Shown here piece after piece: positions 43,099-50,188 of a DNA stretch of 64,000 nucleotides. Source of the stretch: DASZHJ01 sp963735465 (GTDB taxonomy: Bacteria > Pseudomonadota > Alphaproteobacteria > ATCC43930 > CGMCC-115725); contig CAVTLA010000002.1 of the NCBI GenBank assembly GCA_963735465.1, positions 496,001-560,000 on the forward strand, written 5' to 3'. Below the pieces are notes generated by a model. The model saw nothing but the letters and a program-made list of their open reading frames with translations, made no database searches and was not told the origin of the DNA. The number at the start of each line of letters is the position of its first letter. Positions within the stretch are counted from its first letter, which is position 1. A program made the translations under genes and the position numbers.

Positions 43099-43913
43099 GC
43101 CTTGAGCTTGTAGCCTCGCACGAATAGCTGATGGCACCAAGCCAGCAAAAGGACGTTGATCGCAGTGATGTAGATCACGCCCATAAGGATCGATCCCTCG
43201 GCGCCGCCGGTGAAGCCGTAGCGGAAACCGTCGATCATGTGGAAGAACGGATTGGCATGAGCCACGACGCGCCAGGGGTCCGGCAGCTGCGCCACGGAAT
43301 AGAAGGTGCCGGAGAGGAAGGTGAGCGGCATCACGATGAAATTGGTGGCGGCGGCGATGTGATCGAACTTCTCCGCCCAGAGCCCGGCCAGCACCCCCAG
43401 CAGCGACATCAGCAGGGAGGCCGAGAGGCCGTAGAACAGGACTGCCACCGGCGAGACGATCTGCACGGTCATGAGCGGCACCAGCGCCAGGGTAACCGCA
43501 AGGCCGACCACTATGCCGCGGGTGACGCCGCCGAGGGCCATGCCGAGGGTGAGCTCGATCGCGCTGAGGGGCGGCGTCAGCACGTCGACGATGCTGCCCT
43601 GCACCTTCGCCAGCATGATCGAGGACGAGGTGTTGGCGAAGGCGTTCTGCATGATCGCCATCATGACAAGGCCGGGAATGAGAAATTCGAGATAGGCGAC
43701 GCCGTCCACCTGGCGCGCCCCGCCGCCGCCCAGAGCCAGGACGAAGATGGTGAGGAAGAGAAGCGTGGTCACCACGGGCGCTACGATGGTCTGAGTGAAG
43801 ACCTTGAGGAAGCGCCGCACCTCCCGCACATAGAGCGTCCAGAGCCCGATCCAGTTGACGGCGCCGAAGCGCCGCACGCTGGGAGGGCCGGCGGCAGGGA
43901 GGAAGTCGGTCAT
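43095..43913 (-). CDS. ABC-2 type transporter permease
   Basis: 272 residues, six helices: GLWTLYVREVRRFLKVFTQT is the amphipathic start, IVAPVVTTLLFLTIFVLALG helix 1, and LTFLSGTFYSVAQLPDPWR the family loop before the last helices. It is similar to NodJ/DrrB-type permeases, which need a separate ATPase. None is encoded in the visible neighbourhood: recX diverges upstream and the persulfide dioxygenase lies downstream. The ATPase is presumably elsewhere in the genome. Substrate unknown. Confidence 0.9.
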   Translation of the reverse strand: MTDFLPAAGPPSVRRFGAVNWIGLWTLYVREVRRFLKVFTQTIVAPVVTTLLFLTIFVLALGGGGARQVDGVAYLEFLIPGLVMMAIMQNAFANTSSSIMLAKVQGSIVDVLTPPLSAIELTLGMALGGVTRGIVVGLAVTLALVPLMTVQIVSPVAVLFYGLSASLLMSLLGVLAGLWAEKFDHIAAATNFIVMPLTFLSGTFYSVAQLPDPWRVVAHANPFFHMIDGFRYGFTGGAEGSILMGVIYITAINVLLLAWCHQLFVRGYKLKA

Positions 43914-44011
43914 GGCGGGGCGGGACTGTAGGTGCGCCCCGGCCGCCGTGGCAAGGCCTTACCGGATCACGCCGGTTGCTATCCTCCGGCGAGGCCGGTA
44001 AGGCTGCGCCG

Positions 44012-44614
44012 GTGACTGCCTCCTCCGATTCCCGATCCCGGCGCGAGCCGCGCCGCCGCACCGCGCCCGGCATCGACGCGGCGACGCTCGATCGCGCCGC
44101 GCTGCACTATCTTCAGCGCTACGCCGCCTCGAGTGCGCAGCTCCGCCGGGTGCTGCGCCGGCGGGTGATGCGGGCGGCGCGGATCGAGGAAGTTGACACC
44201 GCCACGGCCCACGGCGAGATCGACAAGCTGATCGAGCGCTACCTCGCCGCGGGATTGCTGGATGACCGCCGCTATGCGGAGGCCCAGGCCGGCAGCCTCA
44301 GCCGCCGCGGCGCCTCCCGCCTGCGCATCCGCCAGCGGCTCGCAGCCAAGGGCGTCGAGGCCAATCTGGTGGAGGGCGCGCTGGAGGCGGTGGCGGAGGA
44401 GACCGGCGGCGGCGATCTCGCCGCCGCCTGCATCCTGGCGCGCCGCAAGCGCCTCGGCCCCTATCGCAAGACCGGAGATCGCACGGCGCATCGCCAGAAA
44501 GATCTGGCGTCGATGGCGCGGGCGGGATTTTCCCTCGCGATCGCCCGGCGCGTGCTGTCGGCGCCCGATTCCGAGGCGGTGGAGCGGCTCCTGCGCGGCG
44601 AGGACGAGGGCTGA
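44012..44614 (+). CDS. recX: RecX family regulatory protein
   Basis: 200 residues from GTG at 44012, with AAGG about nine bases before; a TTG twelve codons upstream is less likely. It has the three-helix repeats of RecX: LDRAALHYLQRYAASSAQLRRVL, YLAAGLLDDRRYAEAQAGSL and LAAKGVEANLVEGALE, ending SLAIARRVL. RecX limits RecA filament growth. Here it is unlinked to recA. The N-terminal extension is basic and low in complexity. Confidence 0.88.
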   Translation: MTASSDSRSRREPRRRTAPGIDAATLDRAALHYLQRYAASSAQLRRVLRRRVMRAARIEEVDTATAHGEIDKLIERYLAAGLLDDRRYAEAQAGSLSRRGASRLRIRQRLAAKGVEANLVEGALEAVAEETGGGDLAAACILARRKRLGPYRKTGDRTAHRQKDLASMARAGFSLAIARRVLSAPDSEAVERLLRGEDEG

Positions 44615-44621
44615 GGCGATC

Positions 44622-46856
44622 CTAGGACGATGCCGGGCCGGCTTCGGGTTCCGGCGTCTCCATCGCGACCCGCGCGGGCGGCGCATTGCCGGCGCGGTCG
44701 ACGCCGAAATAGATCGTCCGGTGTGGGAACGGCATCTCGATGCCCTTGGCATCGAACGCCTTTTTGAGGCGACGATTGAACTCGCGGCCGACGGTCCACT
44801 GCCGGATCGGCAGCGTCATCATCCGCACCTTGACGATGACTGCCGAATCTTCGAAGCGATCGACGCCCACCACTTCCAGGGACGCCATCATGAACGGGCC
44901 GAAGGCGGGATCCGCCTTCAGCTCTTCGGCAACCTCCTTCAGCACCTCGATCACCTCGTCCGTGTCCTCGCGATAGGAAACACCGACATCGGCGACGTAG
45001 TAGGAGAAGTCCCGGGTGAGATTTTTCACCGCGGTCACCTCGCTGAACGGCACCGTGTGCACGGTTCCCGCCATGTCGCGCAATTTGAGGCAGCGCACCG
45101 AGATCGATTCCACCACCCCCGAATGCCCGTTGCCGACATCGACGACGTCGCCCACGGCGAGCGTGTCCTCGATCAGGATGAAAAGGCCGGTGATGATGTC
45201 CTTGACCAAGGCCTGGGAACCGAAGCCGATGGCAAGGCCGACGATGCCGGCGCCGGCCAGCAGCGGCCCGATGTCGACGCCGACCTCGGAAAGCACGATC
45301 AGCACCACCATCACCGCCAGCACGATCATCATCGAGGTGCGCAGCAGCGGCAGCAGCGTGCGCGCCCGGGGGCTGCGCACCATCGGCTTGCCGTCGTCGT
45401 CGACGGCGGCGAGATAGCGCTCGATCGCGGAGCTGAACATCTCCCAGACCACCAGCGCCACCAGCAGCACGGCGCCGATCGCGACCGCAGCTCCGGTGAC
45501 CCGGCGCCCGAAGGAGGAGTCGAACCAGCTGAAGGTATCGACACCCCAGGCCTGCAGGAGCGCCAGCAGCGCGAAGAGGTAGATCACCACCGACGCCACC
45601 GCCGACAGCACGGGGATGTAGCGGTTGGCGCGCCGCTCCAGGGTCGGGAAGCGGGACTTCAGCTCGGGCTTGATGGCAAAGCCGCGGTCGGCGAGGCGCA
45701 GCACCAGGCGCACCAGCAAGCGCGCCCCCACCACCAGCACGATGCTGAGGACGGTCGCGCGCAGCATGAAGCCGAAGCCGCCGGGCACCTGCAGCGCATA
45801 GACCGCGTAGATGCCGATGATATAGACGATCGCCAGCACGTGCCAGGTGTCGGCGAGGCGGTGGCGCAGCACTCGCCATCCGCCGGCGCCGTCGGGCGTC
45901 ACCGGAGCGCCGCGGATCCAGCCCCCCACGGTCTGGCGGTTCTGCAGAACGGAGATGATGGCGAGGACCGCCAGCACCAGGGCGACGCTTTTCAGGAGAG
46001 TGGTGTAGATGCCGCCGGGGACGCCCAGCCACCAGGCACCCTCCGCCACCGCGTAGCCATAGACCGCCCAGGAGATGAAGCGCCGCACCCAGATGTAGAG
46101 GTATGTCCGCGTTTCCGCGTCGGCGCCGGCCAGTGTCGTCGGCGCGTTTGGCGTCATCAGCACGCCGCGCGCCAGGACCAGGAGCGCCCGGGCCAGCACG
46201 CTGGCATGGATCATCACCTCCGCCACCCGCGCGGTTCCCGGCCGTGGCTGCAGCAGGGGCAGCACGATGTAGGCGGCGGCGGCAAAGGCCGCGATCGGCA
46301 GCAGGTCGAGGAGCGTGCGCAATGTCGTCAGCACCATCCGCACCGCGACGCGCTCGCTCGAGCGGGCGGCGAAGGATTGGCGCGGCCGGCTCAACAGGGT
46401 GCGCGTTCCGAACTCCGCCACCACCGCGAGTCCGAAGATCACGGCGAGATGGATCAGGATCTCGCCCCAGCGCGTGCGCGCCGCCTCGTCGGTCGCCTGG
46501 GCCTGGACCCAGGAGATCAGGCGCGGCGCATCGATGATGACGGCGGCGGTGGCGAGGATCTCGCCGCTGATGGCATCGAGCTCCTGGGAGAGGCGGCCGA
46601 CGAAGGTGGGCGGTGCCTCCTCCTCGGGCGGCGCGGCGACGCGTTGGGCCTCGATGAGGGCGCGGAGCTGCTGGACCAGGCGGTCGCGGTCCTTGTCGTT
46701 CTGCAAGGTATCGACGAGACGCTGCAGCTCCTCGACGCTGACGCCCGCCGGCGGGGCGGCCGGCCGCGGCGGCGCGTCGGCGGCGAGCGCCGGCAAAGTC
46801 GCCAGCGACAGCAGCGCCGCTGCAACGAAACCGCGAAGACGCGAGGGGACCAACAT
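44622..46856 (-). CDS. large mechanosensitive channel (MscS/MscK-like)
   Basis: 744 residues from ATG at 46856, where the signal peptide LRGFVAAALLSLATLPALAAD starts properly. A periplasmic helical part is followed by many membrane helices (about eight to ten) and then the MscS core: GIVGLAIGFGSQALVKDIITG pore-lining helix, EDTLAVGDVVDVG and TVHTVPFSEVTAVKNLTRD in the beta domain. It should be an inner-membrane tension-gated channel that releases solutes in hypo-osmotic shock. A C-terminal tail ends in an acidic, Pro-rich stretch. It converges on recX. Confidence 0.9.
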   Translation of the reverse strand: MLVPSRLRGFVAAALLSLATLPALAADAPPRPAAPPAGVSVEELQRLVDTLQNDKDRDRLVQQLRALIEAQRVAAPPEEEAPPTFVGRLSQELDAISGEILATAAVIIDAPRLISWVQAQATDEAARTRWGEILIHLAVIFGLAVVAEFGTRTLLSRPRQSFAARSSERVAVRMVLTTLRTLLDLLPIAAFAAAAYIVLPLLQPRPGTARVAEVMIHASVLARALLVLARGVLMTPNAPTTLAGADAETRTYLYIWVRRFISWAVYGYAVAEGAWWLGVPGGIYTTLLKSVALVLAVLAIISVLQNRQTVGGWIRGAPVTPDGAGGWRVLRHRLADTWHVLAIVYIIGIYAVYALQVPGGFGFMLRATVLSIVLVVGARLLVRLVLRLADRGFAIKPELKSRFPTLERRANRYIPVLSAVASVVIYLFALLALLQAWGVDTFSWFDSSFGRRVTGAAVAIGAVLLVALVVWEMFSSAIERYLAAVDDDGKPMVRSPRARTLLPLLRTSMMIVLAVMVVLIVLSEVGVDIGPLLAGAGIVGLAIGFGSQALVKDIITGLFILIEDTLAVGDVVDVGNGHSGVVESISVRCLKLRDMAGTVHTVPFSEVTAVKNLTRDFSYYVADVGVSYREDTDEVIEVLKEVAEELKADPAFGPFMMASLEVVGVDRFEDSAVIVKVRMMTLPIRQWTVGREFNRRLKKAFDAKGIEMPFPHRTIYFGVDRAGNAPPARVAMETPEPEAGPASS

Positions 46857-46947
46857 GGCGCGGGAGCTTACCCGCGCGACCCCGCGGCCGCCAAGGCCCG
46901 CGCCCGGGGTCATTTTTCCGGCACCCTCCGCCGATGCGCGCGGAATC

Positions 46948-47631
46948 CTATGGCCCGCCGCCGAAGACGTTGAGCGCCACGCTCACCAGCAGCCCGGCGC
47001 CGGTGAGAACGAGGACGGTGCCGGACACTCGATTGACCCAGGAGATGTGCGTCATGTGGGCGAAGCGCCGGAGTGCGGCGATGCCGAAGCTGAGCCCCAG
47101 CCACCACAGCAGCGAGCCCAGGAACACTCCGCCCACCAGCATCCAGACATCGGGGAGGCTCACGCCCTCGCGCTCGAATCCCACTTTGGCGAAGATCGCG
47201 GCGAAGGCGAGGATGGTGATGGGGTTGGTGATGGTGAGGGCGAAAGTCGAGGCGAAGGCGGCGGCGATGTTCTCGCCGGTGATCGGCTGCGGCTCCTCGC
47301 GGCCGCGCCGCAGCAGGGCCCGGCCCCCGATAAAGAGCAGATAGAGACCTCCCAGCGCCCCCAGCGGCTCCTGGTAGCCCAGGAGCCAGTCGCGCACGAC
47401 GGTGAGGCCGAGGCCGGCAACGATCCCGAAGATCACGTCGGCCGCCGCCGCGCCGACGCCGGAGACGATGCCGAAGAGCGCGCCCTCGAAGAAGGTGCGC
47501 CGGACGCAGAGCACGCCCACCGGCCCCACCGGCACCGCGATCACCATGCCGACGACGATGCCTTTGATGAGATAGAGCAGAGCGGCGGGCACGGGGACCG
47601 TGGAGCGGGTGCAGGGAGGGTTCGCAGTCAT
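46948..47631 (-). CDS. LysE family amino-acid exporter
   Basis: 227 residues from ATG at 47631, with AGGGAGGG some distance ahead on the minus strand. Six helices; the family start KGIVVGMVIAVPVGPVGVLCVRRTFFEG, with the PxGP turn, is clear, and ALTITNPITILAFAAIFAK is the second conserved block. It exports amino acids or metabolites. Reading further upstream would add residues without similarity. It diverges from the sulfite-oxidase-like gene. Confidence 0.9.
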   Translation of the reverse strand: MTANPPCTRSTVPVPAALLYLIKGIVVGMVIAVPVGPVGVLCVRRTFFEGALFGIVSGVGAAAADVIFGIVAGLGLTVVRDWLLGYQEPLGALGGLYLLFIGGRALLRRGREEPQPITGENIAAAFASTFALTITNPITILAFAAIFAKVGFEREGVSLPDVWMLVGGVFLGSLLWWLGLSFGIAALRRFAHMTHISWVNRVSGTVLVLTGAGLLVSVALNVFGGGP

Positions 47632-47746
47632 GCCCGGTCCCCGCACCCGGCGCAACCCGAGAATGCCACCGCCGCGGGCGCGATGCCCCTGTACGGAGCC
47701 GGCGGAATCCCTATCTTGAAGGCAAGGACGAGCGAGGACGGGACCG

Positions 47747-48418
47747 ATGGCGGACGACGGCAAGGACGGCCTCCTGGGGCAGGTGCGCAAGAAGCTGGTG
47801 GAGAGCAAGGAGCGCTGGGCCCGCGAGGGGCGTCTCCTCACCGGCCGCAGCGCGCGTCCCGAGGCGGAGCGCCTGCCGCCGGGTCAGCGCCGGGTGGAGA
47901 ACTGGCCGATCCTCGACCTCGGCATCCAGCCCGATGTGCCCCTCGACCGGTGGAAGCTTGACGTGAACGGGCTGGTGGAAACGCCCCTCGCCTGGGATTG
48001 GGAAACGTTCCGTGCCCAGCCGCAGATCCGCGACGTCTCCGACATCCACTGCGTGACCCAGTGGTCGCGCTACGAGAATGCCTGGGACGGCGTCTCGGCA
48101 AAGCATCTGCTCGGCCTGGTGAAGCCGAAGCCCGAGGCGAAGTTCCTGATGTTCACGAGCTACGACGACTACACCACCAACTTGCCGCTCTCGGATTTCG
48201 ACGACGACGATGTGCTGCTGGCCCATGCCTGGGAGGGGAAGCCGATCCCGCGCGATCACGGCGGCCCCGTGCGCGTCATCGTGCCGAAACTCTACTTCTG
48301 GAAGAGTGCCAAGTGGATCCGCCGCGTCACCTTCATGGCGGACGACCGCCCGGGCTTCTGGGAAGCGCGGGGCTATCACATGCGCGGCGACCCCTGGACC
48401 GAGGAGCGATATGGCTGA
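47747..48418 (+). CDS. sulfite-oxidase-like molybdopterin enzyme (YuiH-like)
   Basis: 223 residues. Single molybdopterin domain: RWKLDVNGLVETPLAWDWETF, the Mo-ligand cysteine in DIHCVTQWSRYENAWDGV (Cys102), and FMFTSYDDYTTNLPL-type substrate loop followed by GKPIPRDHGGPVRVIVPKLYFWKSAKW. No signal peptide, so unlike MsrP it is cytoplasmic. Relatives such as YuiH are uncharacterised reductases or oxidases. Its last eight bases overlap the glutathione peroxidase gene, giving a coupled redox pair. Confidence 0.88.
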   Translation: MADDGKDGLLGQVRKKLVESKERWAREGRLLTGRSARPEAERLPPGQRRVENWPILDLGIQPDVPLDRWKLDVNGLVETPLAWDWETFRAQPQIRDVSDIHCVTQWSRYENAWDGVSAKHLLGLVKPKPEAKFLMFTSYDDYTTNLPLSDFDDDDVLLAHAWEGKPIPRDHGGPVRVIVPKLYFWKSAKWIRRVTFMADDRPGFWEARGYHMRGDPWTEERYG

Positions 48419-48902
48419 TCCCGCACCGGACGCACACGCCTTCGCCTTCGCCTTCACCACCATCGACGGCGCCAAGCTGCCGCTGGCGAACTATCGCGGC
48501 AAGCCGGTGCTGGTGGTGAACACCGCGTCCTTCTGCGGCTACACGCCGCAATACGCCGACCTCGAGGCGCTGTACCGGCGCTTCCACGAGCGCGGCCTCG
48601 TGGTGCTGGCGGTGCCGTCCAACGATTTCGGCGCCCAGGAACCGGGCACCGCGACGGAGATCAAGGAGTTCTGCTCCACCTATCACGTGAGCTTCCCCAT
48701 CGCCGGCAAGGAGCACGTGATCGGCGGTGCCGCGCATCCCTTCTACCGCTGGGTCGAGGCGGAGCTCGGCGAGGGCGGCGTGCCGCGCTGGAACTTCCAC
48801 AAATATCTGGTGGCACCGGACGGCAGCCTCGCCGGCGCCTGGCCGTCGGCGGTGAAACCCCAGTCGCCGGAGATCGTCGCCGAGATCGAGCGGCTCCTCT
48901 AA
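48411..48902 (+). CDS. glutathione peroxidase family protein
   Basis: 163 residues from ATG at 48411, overlapping the previous gene by eight bases. Active motif NTASFCGYTPQYADL with Cys42 in the position of selenocysteine, PSNDFGAQEPG, and RWNFHKYLVAPDG with the conserved Trp. It reduces hydroperoxides in the cytoplasm, usually with thioredoxin in bacteria lacking Sec. The family gene symbol varies (btuE/gpo). It converges with dapA, ending four bases past the dapA stop. Confidence 0.93.
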   Translation: MADPAPDAHAFAFAFTTIDGAKLPLANYRGKPVLVVNTASFCGYTPQYADLEALYRRFHERGLVVLAVPSNDFGAQEPGTATEIKEFCSTYHVSFPIAGKEHVIGGAAHPFYRWVEAELGEGGVPRWNFHKYLVAPDGSLAGAWPSAVKPQSPEIVAEIERLL

Positions 48903-49807
48903 GCCGCCAGCACCCGCGCCTCGATCGCGGCGTCGATCCGCCGCGCCAGGGCGTCACTCACCGGCGTCATCGGCAGGCGGACTTCCGGCGAGGGCAGCAA
49001 ACCCGTCCGCCAGAGCCAATGCTTGATCGGCGACGGGCTCGGCTCCGCGAAGAGCAGCGTCACGACATCGACGAGCCCGCTCCAGCGCCGCAGCGCGCCC
49101 TCGCGATTTCCGGCCAGCAGATCGTCGCGGACCCGCGCGAAGTCCGCGGGACCGACATGGGCGGAGGCGAGGATGCCGCCGTCGGCACCGTGGGCGATGG
49201 CGGAGTAGAAGAGCGCGTCCTCGCCGGTCAGCACGGAAAAGCCGGCTGGCCGGCCGCGCAGGAGATCGAAGGCCTGCGCGTGACTGGCGCAGCAATCCTT
49301 GAGGCCGACGATCCCGTCGAGCGCGGCGAGACGGAACAGCGTCTCGTTGGCGAGGTTGACGCCGGTCCGGTAGGGGATGTTGTAGAGGAGGATCGGCTTG
49401 TCGCTCGCTGCCGCGAGCGCGGCGAAGTGCCGATAGAGACCTTCCTGCGAGGGCCGCGTGTAATAGGGACAGGCGATCAGGTATCCCTCGATCGGCCAGT
49501 CGGGCGTCGCCGCGACCGTCTTCGCCATCTTGGCCGTATCGCTGCCGGAAAGGCCGAGATAGAGCGGCAGCTCTCCGTCCGCCGCCTCCGCCGCGAGCTT
49601 CACCAGTCGCTCGGTCTCCGCCCCATCCAGCGTCAGCCCCTCGCCGGTCGTGGCGGCGAGGATGAAGCCGGAAATTGGCGTGCGGGCGTAGTGGCGGACG
49701 AGCGTGACGACAGCTTGGTCATCGAGCTCGCCGTCCCGGAACGGCGTGATCAGCGGCAGCCAGATGCCGTCGAGGGGTCTGCGGTCGGACGCGGTTCGAT
49801 ATGCCAT
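48899..49807 (-). CDS. dapA: 4-hydroxy-tetrahydrodipicolinate synthase
   Basis: 302 residues from ATG at 49807, preceded by AGGAG. DHDPS/NAL-type aldolase: TTGEGLTL (53-60), Tyr142 and Arg147 in LLYNIPYRTG, and Schiff-base Lys170 in IVGLKDCCA. The arginine after YNIP is the DapA-specific residue that binds the semialdehyde carboxylate, which favours lysine/meso-DAP synthesis over sugar-acid aldolases. The true start is within this reading; a longer frame would run through the leader terminator. It is preceded by a leader peptide and attenuator on the same strand. Confidence 0.85.
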   Translation of the reverse strand: MAYRTASDRRPLDGIWLPLITPFRDGELDDQAVVTLVRHYARTPISGFILAATTGEGLTLDGAETERLVKLAAEAADGELPLYLGLSGSDTAKMAKTVAATPDWPIEGYLIACPYYTRPSQEGLYRHFAALAAASDKPILLYNIPYRTGVNLANETLFRLAALDGIVGLKDCCASHAQAFDLLRGRPAGFSVLTGEDALFYSAIAHGADGGILASAHVGPADFARVRDDLLAGNREGALRRWSGLVDVVTLLFAEPSPSPIKHWLWRTGLLPSPEVRLPMTPVSDALARRIDAAIEARVLAA

Positions 49808-49861
49808 ATGCCTTCTCCTGGGGTTGCGGCACCGCCGGCGGGAGAGGCATCCAGAAATGCG

Positions 49862-49891
49862 AAAGGCCCCGTCCGTCGCCGGCGGGGCCTT
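49862..49891 (-). terminator. attenuator terminator upstream of dapA
   Basis: On the minus strand AAGGCCCCG / CGGGGCCTT form a perfect 9-pair stem with an 11-base loop, followed by TTTCGCATTTCT. It lies about 55 bases before dapA. Its 5' arm can instead pair with bases 49938-49946 (CGGGGCTTG type), an antiterminator, so it is the terminator half of an attenuation switch. Confidence 0.65.
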
Positions 49892-49916
49892 GGTGAGCGA
49901 TCGCGCGATGACACCG

Positions 49917-50000
49917 TCAGCGCGCAGCGGACTCCTCAAGCCCCGGCAGCAGCCCGGGCTTTCGGCTCTTCGCGATGACGGTGACGCGTGTGGTGTTCAC
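49917..50000 (-). CDS. candidate leaderless leader peptide of dapA
   Basis: 27 codons from GTG (50000) to TGA (49917): the peptide begins VNTTRVTVIAKSRK and ends EESAAR. No ribosome site precedes it because the predicted transcript starts at or next to the GTG. Codons 14-16 (AAG CCC GGG) are the 5' arm of the first hairpin, so a ribosome held at Lys11 or Lys14 would block it, free the antiterminator and allow dapA expression. Three Thr, three Val and an Ile precede the Lys codons, so other amino acids cannot be excluded. Confidence 0.55.
   Translation of the reverse strand: MNTTRVTVIAKSRKPGLLPGLEESAAR
49938..49961 (-). promoter_or_regulatory. attenuator 1:2 pause hairpin of dapA leader
   Basis: Within the leader ORF, AAGCCCGG (49954-49961) pairs with CCGGGGCTT (49938-49946) with one bulged base. 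The second arm can also pair with the terminator 5' arm at 49883-49891. Together these give the 1:2, 2:3 and 3:4 alternatives expected of a translation-coupled attenuator. Confidence 0.55.
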
Positions 50001-50006
50001 GTGGAG

Positions 50007-50035
50007 AGCGTAGGAGGGGCGCTGGTTCAAGTCAA
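50007..50035 (-). promoter_or_regulatory. promoter of the dapA leader
   Basis: Minus strand TTGACT (50030-50035), 17-base spacer, TACGCT (50007-50012). The start of transcription is predicted six to seven bases on, at the GTG of the leader ORF, giving a leaderless leader mRNA. Confidence 0.6.
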
Positions 50036-50062
50036 TCGTGAGTGCACTGGATTGGGCGTTCC

Positions 50063-50172
50063 TGCGTCCTTCGACGCGCTCCCTGCGGTCGCTTGCTCAG
50101 GATGAGGAAATTTTCTTAATGCCATCCTGCATCCACCTCATCCTGAGCAAGCGAAGCGCGTCGAAGGACGCG
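50063..50172. repeat. palindromic doublet repeat, copy 3
   Basis: Long left arm 50063-50107 (TGCGTCCTTCGACGCG ... CTCAGGATGAGG), an AT-richer spacer of 28 bases, and a short right arm 50136-50171 inverted to it. It is in the same orientation as copy 2 and opposite to copy 1. It lies directly behind the cyclase fusion gene and just before the dapA-leader promoter, where it could end the upstream transcript. Confidence 0.9.
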
Positions 50173-50188
50173 CGACGGTTCCGCAATC

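Larger units (their letters stand above)
49808..50188. other. intergenic region between dapA and cyclase fusion, 381 bases
   Basis: Holds, from right to left on the minus strand: palindromic repeat copy 3 (50063-50172), the dapA-leader promoter (50007-50035), the 27-codon leader ORF (49917-50000), competing hairpins and the attenuator terminator (49862-49891), then the dapA ribosome site. No other gene seen. Confidence 0.75.

Noticed and set aside
44262..46973. 900-codon frame opposite the MscS-like gene
   Set aside because: Very His/Arg/Gln-rich, no signal peptide or domain, and entirely overlapped by the MscS-like channel with intact motifs.
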